Source of the DNA: JBOCEF01 sp047610385
GTDB taxonomy: Bacteria > Pseudomonadota > Alphaproteobacteria > Rhodobacterales > Rhodobacteraceae
Direction: 5' to 3'
NCBI GenBank assembly: GCA_047610385.1
Contig: JBLGAC010000005.1
Coordinates: 68,771-132,770, forward strand
Length of the DNA: 64,000 nucleotides
Under the pieces are notes generated by a model. The model was given only the letters and a program-made list of their open reading frames with translations. It ran no database searches and was not told the origin of the DNA. The position numbers and the translations under genes are program-made. Below are positions 26,265 through 34,270 of the stretch, one piece after another (the first letter of the stretch is position 1; every line of letters starts with the position of its first letter).

Positions 26265-28040
26265 ATGCCCACCTACACGCCCCCCCTTCGCGATTTCGCT
26301 TTCGTTCTGCATGAAACACTGGGCATCGAAAACTCCGGCACCCCGGGGTATGATGACCTGACCCCCGATTTCACCGGTGCGATCCTTGAAGAAGCCGGCA
26401 AGATCGCCCGCGACGTGCTGACCCCGCTGAATGGCGTCGGCGACGTTGAAGGCTGCGTTCTGGAAAACGGCGTTGTGCGCACCCCGACCGGATTTAAGGC
26501 CGCGTTCGACACGGTGCGCGATGGCGGCTGGACCGGGCTGGATTGTGACCCCGAATATGGCGGCCAGGGCGTGCCCTACATCATCGGTGCCGCGGTCGGC
26601 GAAATGCACAGCGCGGCCAACATGGCGTTCAGCATGTATGCGGGCCTGACCCACGGTGCCTATTCGGCGATCCACGCCCATGCGTCGGACGAATTGAAGG
26701 CGATCTACCTGCCCAAGATGGTGTCCTGCGAATGGACCGGCACCATGAACCTGACAGAGCCCCATTGCGGCACCGATCTGGGCCTGCTGCGCACCAAGGC
26801 AGAGCCGCAGACAGACGGCACTTACCATGTCACCGGGCAGAAGATCTTTATCTCAGCCGGCGATCATGACATGGCCGAAAACATCATCCATCTGGTGCTG
26901 GCCAAGATCCCCGGTGGGCCGGACGGCGTGAAGGGCATTTCGCTGTTCATCGTGCCGAAATTCCTTGTGAACGAGGACGGCACTCTTGGGGCGCGCCAGA
27001 CGCTGAGCGTTGGCAAGCTCGAAGAAAAGATGGGCATCCACGGCAACGCCACCTGCGTGATGAACTATGACGGTGCCACCGGCTATCTGGTTGGCGAGGC
27101 GCATAAAGGCCTGCGCGCCATGTTCACCATGATGAACGAGGCCCGGATGGGCGTCGGCATGCAAGGATTGTCCCAAGCCGTCATCGCCTATCAGAACGCC
27201 GTGACCTATGCGCTGGACCGCGTGCAGGGCCGCGCCGTGACCGGGGTTGAAGCACCCGAAAAGCCCGCCGATCCGCTGATCGTGCATCCCGACGTGCGCC
27301 GCATGCTGATGGACCAGAAGGCGTTCATCGAAGGCGGGCGGATGTTCGCGTTGTGGGGATCGTCGATGATCGACGCAGCGCATCATGGCGACAAGCAGGC
27401 CGATGGGCTGATATCCTTGCTGACGCCGGTCGTGAAGGGGTTCCTGACCGACAAGGGCTATGAAATGGCCACCCAAGCCCAGCAGGTCTATGGTGGCCAC
27501 GGCTATATCGAAGAATGGGGCATGTCGCAGTATGTGCGCGATGCCCGCATTGCCATGATCTACGAAGGCGCGAACGGCGTTCAGGCGCTGGATCTGGTGG
27601 GCCGCAAGCTGGGCGCTGAGGGTGGCAAACCCGCGATGGCGTTCTTTGAACTGATCAAGACCTTCGTCAAAGACAACGAAGCGGATGAGGCGCTGAACAA
27701 AGACTTTCTTATTCCGCTAAAGTCAGCGTCCAAGGACTTGCAGACTGCGATGATGTATTTCATGCAGAACGGCATGAAGAACCCCAACGCGGCGCTGGCC
27801 GGGTCCAACGACTTCATGCACCTGTTCGGGCATGTCTGCCTTGGGTATTGCTGGGCGCTGATGGGCAAGACCGCCATCGCCGCGCTGGCCAATGGCGCTG
27901 CAGATCCGGCGTTCTATGAAACCAAAATCACCACCGGGCGCTATTACATGGCGCGCCTGCTGCCTGAAACGGCGTTGCGCTTGACGCGCATCCAGTCGGG
28001 GCCTGAAGTGGTCATGGATCTGCCCGCCTCGGCGTTCTGA
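26265..28040 (+). CDS. acyl-CoA dehydrogenase with C-terminal extension (FadE/DmdC-like)
   Basis: 591 aa flavoprotein oxidising acyl-CoA to trans-2-enoyl-CoA. It has the ACAD N-terminal, middle (MNLTEPHCGTDLGLLRTKA) and C-terminal (QVYGGHGYIEEWGMSQYVRDARI) domains plus the extra C-terminal domain of the longer 590-600 residue subfamily. That subfamily includes DmdC, the methylmercaptopropionyl-CoA dehydrogenase of roseobacters, and generic fatty acyl-CoA dehydrogenases; I cannot choose between them from sequence alone. Start at 26265 has GGGAG before it. It follows merR by about 120 bases. Confidence 0.88.
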   Translation: MPTYTPPLRDFAFVLHETLGIENSGTPGYDDLTPDFTGAILEEAGKIARDVLTPLNGVGDVEGCVLENGVVRTPTGFKAAFDTVRDGGWTGLDCDPEYGGQGVPYIIGAAVGEMHSAANMAFSMYAGLTHGAYSAIHAHASDELKAIYLPKMVSCEWTGTMNLTEPHCGTDLGLLRTKAEPQTDGTYHVTGQKIFISAGDHDMAENIIHLVLAKIPGGPDGVKGISLFIVPKFLVNEDGTLGARQTLSVGKLEEKMGIHGNATCVMNYDGATGYLVGEAHKGLRAMFTMMNEARMGVGMQGLSQAVIAYQNAVTYALDRVQGRAVTGVEAPEKPADPLIVHPDVRRMLMDQKAFIEGGRMFALWGSSMIDAAHHGDKQADGLISLLTPVVKGFLTDKGYEMATQAQQVYGGHGYIEEWGMSQYVRDARIAMIYEGANGVQALDLVGRKLGAEGGKPAMAFFELIKTFVKDNEADEALNKDFLIPLKSASKDLQTAMMYFMQNGMKNPNAALAGSNDFMHLFGHVCLGYCWALMGKTAIAALANGAADPAFYETKITTGRYYMARLLPETALRLTRIQSGPEVVMDLPASAF

Positions 28041-28069
28041 TCTAGCAGGCGCGGGGAGGCGCTTTGACC

Positions 28070-28165
28070 ATGACCCTCAGGCTGTCCGTGCAAATGATCC
28101 TGACCGCCGGTGCGCTTTGCGTCGGCGGCCTGGGTCATGAACAGGTGATCGGCCACTTGCCCTAG
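28070..28165 (+). CDS. possible 31-aa hydrophobic peptide
   Basis: A short frame (MTLRLSVQMILTAGALCVGG...) between the acyl-CoA dehydrogenase and the GST gene, preceded by GGGGAGG at 28053-28059, about 10 bases before its ATG. The hydrophobic central part could span a membrane. Only the ribosome site and hydrophobicity support it; it may be chance. Confidence 0.22.
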   Translation: MTLRLSVQMILTAGALCVGGLGHEQVIGHLP

Positions 28166-28238
28166 CCTGCGCACGCACGACATCAGAGATTGGGCCGCCC
28201 CAACCGGCCTTTCAAAAAACGATCAGGGAGAGATCAAC

Positions 28239-28865
28239 ATGGCGGAATTTCGCCTCACTTGCTTCGCGCAGTCCGGCAATGCCTACAAGGCGGCGCTGCT
28301 GCTTGCGCTGGCCGATGCGGACTGGGAACCGGTCTGGATCAACTTTTTCGATGGTGAGCACCGCGCCCCTGAATACCTCACCAAAAACCAGTTCGCCCGG
28401 GTGCCGCTGCTTGAGCATAACGGCAAGCCCTATTCGGAATCAGGCCTGATCCTGACCCACATTGCCGAGGCGCTCGGCAAGTATGGTGGCGACACGCAGG
28501 ACGAAAAAGACGAAATCCTGCGCTGGATCATGTGGGACAATTACGGGTTCACCTCAACCATCGCGCCGCTGCGCTTCATCGCGACCTTCGTACCCGAAGA
28601 CAAGCAGCCCGCGGGCGTGATCCCGTTCCTGCAAAGCCGCCTGCGCCCCTGCCTCAAGGTTCTGGATGCGCATCTGGCGGACCGCGATTTCGTGGCGACC
28701 CCCGGCGTGTCGATCGCGGATCTCAGCCTTGTTGGCTATCTTTACTACGGCAAGGAACTGCCCTTCGATCTGACTGAGTTTGCCAACATCACCACGTGGC
28801 TTGATCGCATTGCGGCGCTTCCGGGTTTTAAAATGCCCTATGATCTGATGCCCAAACAGGGCTGA
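28239..28865 (+). CDS. glutathione S-transferase family protein
   Basis: 208 aa with an N-terminal thioredoxin-like half (CFAQSGNAYKAALLLALAD; NQFARVPLLEHNGKPYSESGLIL holds the glutathione-binding cis-Pro and Glu-Ser) and an all-helical C-terminal half. GGGAGAG lies before the start. It stands on the same strand as the acyl-CoA degradation genes and may deal with reactive intermediates; a hairpin follows its stop. Confidence 0.88.
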   Translation: MAEFRLTCFAQSGNAYKAALLLALADADWEPVWINFFDGEHRAPEYLTKNQFARVPLLEHNGKPYSESGLILTHIAEALGKYGGDTQDEKDEILRWIMWDNYGFTSTIAPLRFIATFVPEDKQPAGVIPFLQSRLRPCLKVLDAHLADRDFVATPGVSIADLSLVGYLYYGKELPFDLTEFANITTWLDRIAALPGFKMPYDLMPKQG

Positions 28866-28871
28866 CCCCTG

Positions 28872-28898
28872 CGGCGCGCCGGGTTCACTGGCGCGCCG
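28872..28898 (+). terminator. hairpin after the GST gene
   Basis: Perfect 9-bp stem CGGCGCGCC / GGCGCGCCG with a 9-base loop, 6 bases after the stop of the GST gene. No strong T-run follows. Confidence 0.5.
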
Positions 28899-28986
28899 AC
28901 CCCCACAGTTTTTCCGGCGCGTGCGCCCTGCGCCGCGCCGCCCGACCGCCAAAACACCCCCGCTGACACAGCGAAAGGAAGCCCAG

Positions 28987-30198
28987 ATGACCGAGGCTTA
29001 CATCTTCGACTCCGTCCGTACCCCCCGCGGCAAAGGCCGCAAAGACGGCGCCTTGCATGAGGTCACGTCGGTGGCCCTGTCCGCCCGCGTGCTGGATGAA
29101 TTGGCCGCGCGCAACGATCTGGACACCTCACAAGTTGAGGACGTGATCTGGGGCAACGTCACTCAGGTCAAGGAACAGGGCGCGTGCCTCGCGCGCTCCG
29201 CCGTTTTGATGTCCAACTGGGCGGAAAACGTGCCCGGCCTGTCGATCAACCGCTTTTGCGCCAGCGGCATGGAGGCGGTCAATCTGGCCGCCGGTCAGGT
29301 CATGGGCGGCATGGGCGACATGTATGTGGCGGGGGGCGTTGAAATGATGTCTCGTGTGCCGATGGGGTCCGACGGCGCGGCGATCGCGGCGGACCCGACG
29401 CTGGCGATGAAGGCATATTTCGTGCCTCAGGGCATCGGCGCCGACATCATCGCCACCAAATATGGCTTCAGCCGCGACGATTGCGACGCCTATGCGGTCG
29501 AATCCCAGCGCCGCGCCGCGCAGGCCTGGGCTGAGGGCCGCTTTGCCAGATCCGTGATGACCGTGCGCGACCAGAACGGGCTTGAGATTTTGGCCCGTGA
29601 CGAACACATGCGCCCTGAGGCGAACATGCAATCGCTCGGCGCGCTGAAAGCCGCATTCAAAGAACAGGGCGAAACGATGCCCGGCTTTGATGCCATCGCC
29701 AAACTGAAATACCCAGAGCTGGAAGTGGTCAATCACGTCCACCATGCGGGCAATTCGTCGGGCATCGTTGACGGCGCCGCGGCGATCCTGATCGGCTCGC
29801 TTGAGGCCGGGAAGCGTCTGGGCCTGACGCCCCGCGCGCGCATCCGCCATACCGGCCGCATCGGCACTGATCCGACGATCATGCTGACCGGCCCGGTGCC
29901 GGTGACCGAACGCATTCTGGCCGCCGCGGGCATGAAAATCTCCGACATCGACCTGTTCGAGGTGAATGAGGCCTTCGCCGCCGTGGTGCTGCGCTTCATT
30001 CAGGCCTTCGACGTCGATCCGGCCTTGGTCAACGTCAACGGCGGTGCCATCGCCATGGGCCATCCGCTGGGTGCAACCGGCGCGATGATCATCGGCGCTG
30101 CGTTGGATGAGCTGGAGCGCACCGACAAGGAAACCGCGCTGGCGACCTTGTGCGTGGCGTCCGGCATGGGTGCTGCCACCATCATCGAACGCGTCTGA
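28987..30198 (+). CDS. fadA: acetyl-CoA C-acyltransferase (thiolase)
   Basis: 403 aa thiolase catalysing the last step of beta-oxidation. The acyl-accepting Cys91 lies in SINRFCASGMEAVN, the GNSSGIVDGAAA loop and HPLGATGAMI are present, and the second active-site Cys is in CVASGMGAATIIERV at the C-terminus. GAAAGGAAG precedes the ATG at 28987. It sits with the hydroxyacyl-CoA dehydrogenase gene downstream, the usual FadA-FadB pair, but with one extra gene between them. Confidence 0.93.
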   Translation: MTEAYIFDSVRTPRGKGRKDGALHEVTSVALSARVLDELAARNDLDTSQVEDVIWGNVTQVKEQGACLARSAVLMSNWAENVPGLSINRFCASGMEAVNLAAGQVMGGMGDMYVAGGVEMMSRVPMGSDGAAIAADPTLAMKAYFVPQGIGADIIATKYGFSRDDCDAYAVESQRRAAQAWAEGRFARSVMTVRDQNGLEILARDEHMRPEANMQSLGALKAAFKEQGETMPGFDAIAKLKYPELEVVNHVHHAGNSSGIVDGAAAILIGSLEAGKRLGLTPRARIRHTGRIGTDPTIMLTGPVPVTERILAAAGMKISDIDLFEVNEAFAAVVLRFIQAFDVDPALVNVNGGAIAMGHPLGATGAMIIGAALDELERTDKETALATLCVASGMGAATIIERV

Positions 30199-30226
30199 GC
30201 GCGGGCGCAGAGCGGGTCGCGATCAG

Positions 30227-31135
30227 ATGACGCAACAGACCACTGAGCGGTTCCTGAACGAGCTGTCCGTCCGGGTTTTCTCGGGCGACTGGCGCGGCTA
30301 TCGGGACATGGTGGTCGACGGCATGGTGAATGTCGGCGACGCCCGCTCTGTGGTGCATCTGGGCGATGACATGCATCGGCGGGCGCTGGCGTCGCTGTCG
30401 CTGCGGGTGCGGGCGACGGGCTGGGACGGCCTGAAGGTCCGGGTCATCAGGTGCACGGCGTTCGGGCGGGATCTCGAACTTGTCGAAACCCTCTCCACGC
30501 CGATGTCGGGCGACAAGCCTGCCGCAGCGCCGTTTGCCGAGGCGTATCTGCTGCGCCATGGCGAAGACGGCATGCGGGTCATCGCGCTGCTGAACCCGAC
30601 CTCAGAACGGTTCTGGAACAATGGCGTGCGCCGCGATGCCCTGCCCGCACGGGCTGAGGCGGCTGAGGCGGCTGAGGCGATCTTCCGCACCGTCACCGCC
30701 ATGCATCAGGCGGTGCAAGACAAGAACCTTGGCGCGTTCCTGCCTTGGGTTGATCTGCCGTTGACGTGCTTTTTTCCCCGCGATGAGGCCCATTGCCTGG
30801 ACGCCGACGGCATCCGCGACATGCTCCGGCGGCTCCAGCACATGTCATCAATGCTGGCGTCCCACACCGTCAAGATCGTCGACATGGCGCGCTTTGGCGA
30901 TGCCCTGATCGCGGCGCGGTTCGAAGTGCACACCACCTTGCACGACGGACAACGCCGCGATCCCTATCACAATCTCTATTTCCTCCGCCAAGGCCCGGAC
31001 GGCTGGCGCGTGGCCCTAGTGGCAAGCGCCACCATCGGCCGCCTGCTTCCGCCCGAGGGCGCGAGCGAGCCCCAAAGCGCGGCCTCGCCCCACGGCATGA
31101 ACCTGCCCCACGGTATGAACCCGAAGGACGACTGA
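30227..31135 (+). CDS. hypothetical protein with two NTF2/SnoaL-like halves
   Basis: 302 aa, no named family recognised. The two halves (about 1-135 and 150-285) both look like NTF2/SnoaL-type alpha+beta cones: a helix pair at the start, then strands ending in motifs like DGMRVIALLNPTSERFW and DGWRVALVASATIGRLL. The C-terminus carries an imperfect tandem repeat PHGMNL-PHGMNP. It ends one base before the start of the fadB-like gene and begins 28 bases after the thiolase, so it is part of the beta-oxidation operon. A regulatory or structural role is a guess. Confidence 0.6.
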   Translation: MTQQTTERFLNELSVRVFSGDWRGYRDMVVDGMVNVGDARSVVHLGDDMHRRALASLSLRVRATGWDGLKVRVIRCTAFGRDLELVETLSTPMSGDKPAAAPFAEAYLLRHGEDGMRVIALLNPTSERFWNNGVRRDALPARAEAAEAAEAIFRTVTAMHQAVQDKNLGAFLPWVDLPLTCFFPRDEAHCLDADGIRDMLRRLQHMSSMLASHTVKIVDMARFGDALIAARFEVHTTLHDGQRRDPYHNLYFLRQGPDGWRVALVASATIGRLLPPEGASEPQSAASPHGMNLPHGMNPKDD

Positions 31136-31136
31136 C

Positions 31137-33347
31137 ATGACCGAGATCTTCAACTACTCCGTCGATGCGGACGGCGTCGCGACGCTCAGCTGGGATCTGC
31201 CCGGCAGGTCGATGAACGTGATGACGGAAGAAGGCCTGATCCAGCTTGCCGCGGGCGTTGAAAAAGCGCTGGGCGACGATGCGGTGAAGGCGCTGATCCT
31301 GACCTCAGCGAAAAAGGACTTCGCGGGCGGCATGGATCTCAACATCCTTGCAGGCATGAAGCAGCGCGCCGGGGACAACCCCGCCAAGGGCCTGTTCGAG
31401 GGCACCATGGCGATGCACAAGCTGCTGCGCCGGATCGAAGTGGCAGGCGCCGACCCCAAAACCATGAAGGGCGGCAAGCCCATGGTCTGGGCCTGCCCCG
31501 GCACCGCCGCGGGCATCGGGCTGGAACTGGGCCTTGCGTGCCACCGCCGCATCGCCGCCGACAACCCCAAAGCCAAGATCGGCCTGCCTGAGATTCTGGT
31601 TGGCATCTTCCCCGGCGCGGGCGGCGCGACGCGCGTGTCGCGCATGCTGGGCGCCATGGCCGCCGCCCCGATCCTGCTTGAGGGCAAGATGTTGGCCCCG
31701 GCCAAGGCCAAATCCGCCGGGATCATTGACGAAGTTGTCCCCGCCGACCAGCTGATGGCGCGCGCCAAGGAATGGGCGCTTGCCGCCCAGCCCGCCGACA
31801 TCGTCAAACCGTGGGACACCAAGAAAGAGCGCATCCCCGGCGGCGATCCGTATTCCGCCATGGGCTTCATGACCTATGTTGGCGCGTCGGCGATGATCCA
31901 CGGCAAGACCCAGGGCGTCTATCCCGCGGCCAAGGCGCTGCTGGCGGCAGTCTATGAAGGCGCGATGGTCGACATCGAAACCGCCCTTCGCATTGAGGCC
32001 CGCTGGTTCACCAACATCCTGATGAATCCCAGCTCAGAAGCCATGATCCGGTCGATCTTCCTGAACAAGGAGGCGCTGGAAAAGGGCGCGGTGCGTCCCA
32101 AGGATGTGCCCGATCAGTCGGTGAAAAAGGTTGGCATCCTCGGCGCTGGCATGATGGGCGCGGGCATTGCCTATGTGTCCGCCATGGCGGGCATCGAAGT
32201 GGTGCTGATCGACCAGAAGCAGGAGGCCGCGGATAAGGGCAAAGCCTACTCCGAGGCGCTGCTGGACAAGGCGATCGCGCGCAAATACGGCACGCCTGAA
32301 AAGAAGGCCGCCGTGCTGGGCCTGATCACCGCCACCACTGATTACGACGCGCTGAAAGGCTGCGATCTGATCGTGGAGGCAGTGTTTGAAGACATGGCCA
32401 TCAAGGCCGACGTCACCAAGCGCACCGAGGCCGTGATCCCCGCCGATGCGATCTTTGCCTCCAACACCTCAACGCTGCCGATCTCAGAACTGGCCAAGGC
32501 GTCGTCACGCCCTGAGCAGTTCATCGGCATCCACTTCTTCTCCCCCGTCGACCGGATGCTGTTGGTGGAGATCATCAAGGGCAAGCAAACCGGCGACCGT
32601 GCCGTGGCCAAAGCGCTCGATTTCGTGCGCCAGATCCGCAAAACCCCGATCGTGGTCAACGACGCGCGCTTCTTCTACGCCAACCGCTGCATCATCCCCT
32701 ACATCAACGAGGGCGTGCGCATGGTGGCCGAAGGCGTGTCCCCTGCGTTGATCGAGAACGCGGCGCGCCAGCTTGGTATGCCGCTGGGTCCGCTGCAGCT
32801 GACCGACGAAACCTCGATTGATCTGGGCGTGAAAATCGCCAAGGCAACCAAGGCCGCGATGGGCGACGCCTATCCCGAAAGCCCCGCCGACAACGTGCTG
32901 TTCCACCTGTTTGAAGCCGGGCGCATGGGCCGCAAATCGCTGTCGGGCTTTTACGACTACGACGCCAAGGGCAAGCGCGCCCTGCTTTGGGAGGGTCTCG
33001 AAGACGCCTTCCCCGCCGAGGAAGACCAGCCCGACGTCATCGAGGTGCAGCAGCGCCTGATGCTGGCGCAGGTGCTGGAGGCCGTGCGCGCGCTGGAAGA
33101 AGGCGTGCTGGAGGACATCCGCGAAGGCGACGTGGGCGCGATCCTTGGCTGGGGCTTTGCGCCGTGGTCGGGGGGCCCGTTCTCGTGGCTCGACATCATG
33201 GGAACCCAGACCGCGGCGATGCTGTGTGATGAACTGACCGCCGAATTCGGCGACCGCTTCACCTGCCCCAAGCTGCTGCGCGAAATGGCCGAACGCGGTG
33301 AGACGTTCTATGGCCGCTTCGGGTCCAACACCGCCGCCGCCGCCTGA
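31137..33347 (+). CDS. fadB: 3-hydroxyacyl-CoA dehydrogenase / enoyl-CoA hydratase
   Basis: 736 aa bifunctional beta-oxidation protein. The N-terminal crotonase domain (about 1-200) includes DFAGGMDLNIL and the GTAAGIGLELGLACHRRIA segment. The Rossmann NAD domain begins near residue 335 with GILGAGMMGAGIAYVS, followed by FIGIHFFSPVDRM and the two C-terminal HCDH domains. Together with the thiolase it would form the trifunctional alpha-beta complex. A strong bidirectional terminator follows. Confidence 0.94.
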   Translation: MTEIFNYSVDADGVATLSWDLPGRSMNVMTEEGLIQLAAGVEKALGDDAVKALILTSAKKDFAGGMDLNILAGMKQRAGDNPAKGLFEGTMAMHKLLRRIEVAGADPKTMKGGKPMVWACPGTAAGIGLELGLACHRRIAADNPKAKIGLPEILVGIFPGAGGATRVSRMLGAMAAAPILLEGKMLAPAKAKSAGIIDEVVPADQLMARAKEWALAAQPADIVKPWDTKKERIPGGDPYSAMGFMTYVGASAMIHGKTQGVYPAAKALLAAVYEGAMVDIETALRIEARWFTNILMNPSSEAMIRSIFLNKEALEKGAVRPKDVPDQSVKKVGILGAGMMGAGIAYVSAMAGIEVVLIDQKQEAADKGKAYSEALLDKAIARKYGTPEKKAAVLGLITATTDYDALKGCDLIVEAVFEDMAIKADVTKRTEAVIPADAIFASNTSTLPISELAKASSRPEQFIGIHFFSPVDRMLLVEIIKGKQTGDRAVAKALDFVRQIRKTPIVVNDARFFYANRCIIPYINEGVRMVAEGVSPALIENAARQLGMPLGPLQLTDETSIDLGVKIAKATKAAMGDAYPESPADNVLFHLFEAGRMGRKSLSGFYDYDAKGKRALLWEGLEDAFPAEEDQPDVIEVQQRLMLAQVLEAVRALEEGVLEDIREGDVGAILGWGFAPWSGGPFSWLDIMGTQTAAMLCDELTAEFGDRFTCPKLLREMAERGETFYGRFGSNTAAAA

Positions 33348-33365
33348 TCAGGGCCGACCGGCATC

Positions 33366-33399
33366 AAAAGGGGGCGCGGGGAAACCCGCGCCCCCTTTT
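33366..33399. terminator. bidirectional intrinsic terminator
   Basis: Perfect 15-bp stem AAAAGGGGGCGCGGG / CCCGCGCCCCCTTTT around a GAAA tetraloop, giving a T-run in both directions. It serves fadB on the plus strand and the Tae4-like gene on the minus strand, whose stop is 12 bases away. Confidence 0.92.
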
Positions 33400-33410
33400 G
33401 CATGGCCGTG

Positions 33411-33941
33411 TCACATCTGGCAGAACCACACGCCCCGGCGTGCATCGTCGAACATCGGCAGATTTCCGGTGGGGGCGCCGGTTCCGGTCGCCTCGTTTGT
33501 ATAGGTGGACCCGTTCCAGAAATCGATGTGATCCCCGGCGGTTCCGTTGCTGCGGACGAACACGTCGTCAAAAAACAGAATGCCCTTGCGGCCTGTGATC
33601 CCGGCGGCGCCGCCGGACAAACGTTCAAATTGAAAACCCAGCACGTCGCGCAGATGGCGAAACAGGGTCTGGGCGCTGGTGATGTGCGGATACGGGTCGC
33701 CCCCGGTGCAGCACGCACCCGAATGCAGCGCACCACCGGTGTAATCGGCCAAAATGTCCTGCCCCTTGGCACGCGACAGCGCGATGCTCATCCGCACGGC
33801 GCATTGGTTGGCGACCGATCGCCCGCCAGTGCGCGAACAAGGCCGCCGCCCCCCTGCACCGCCACCGCCGAAACGCAGGAATTCACGGCTTACATCATGG
33901 GCAGACGGCCGGATCAGGCCGCTGGGAAAGTTGTCGGTCAT
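33411..33941 (-). CDS. Tae4-like peptidoglycan amidase
   Basis: 176 aa protein resembling Tae4 (type VI amidase effector 4), NlpC/P60-like DL-endopeptidases that cut the peptide stem of peptidoglycan. NQCAVRMSIAL carries the presumed catalytic Cys47, GDHIDFWNGS the His138 and Asp140, and RKGILFFDD matches the strand before them; the order and spacing fit the family. AGGAGG six to seven bases before the ATG at 33941 sets the start over an upstream in-frame ATG at 34022. No signal peptide is seen, and no type VI genes or Tai4-like immunity gene lie in the window. It is flanked by beta-oxidation genes. Confidence 0.78.
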   Translation of the reverse strand: MTDNFPSGLIRPSAHDVSREFLRFGGGGAGGRRPCSRTGGRSVANQCAVRMSIALSRAKGQDILADYTGGALHSGACCTGGDPYPHITSAQTLFRHLRDVLGFQFERLSGGAAGITGRKGILFFDDVFVRSNGTAGDHIDFWNGSTYTNEATGTGAPTGNLPMFDDARRGVWFCQM

Positions 33942-34270
33942 TGCATCGCCTCCTGGCGCGGGGTGGCGCGCGTGGCACCAAGCCCGTTGGCCGCGAAAGA
34001 CTGCGGCCGGGAACATCATCAAGCAGTTCGGTTCAATACTATTTACGTAGGGTCAGCTGCCCCAAGGCGCAACCCCGCCACCCGCACGCCCCCCCCCTTG
34101 ATGCGCAACACCCGCCGCGCGCGCAGATTTTTCGCAGACAAATCTGGTTCGACGCCGGTTTCAGGCGCGTTTGGCAATTCAACCCGCAACATTTCAAAAC
34201 GCCCTTTCGCGCGCGCGCAAGAATGCTACATTCGCGGCCAAACAAACTTGGGTTTACAGGGAGGACGGCC
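33942..34270. other. Tae4-like / acyl-CoA ligase divergent intergenic region
   Basis: 329 bases between divergent genes, including runs of GCGCGC and a lower-GC stretch around 34010-34050 and 34180-34260. The frames crossing it are low-complexity continuations. No clear operator or promoter was recognised; GAGG at 34260-34263 is a likely ribosome site for the ligase. Confidence 0.45.
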
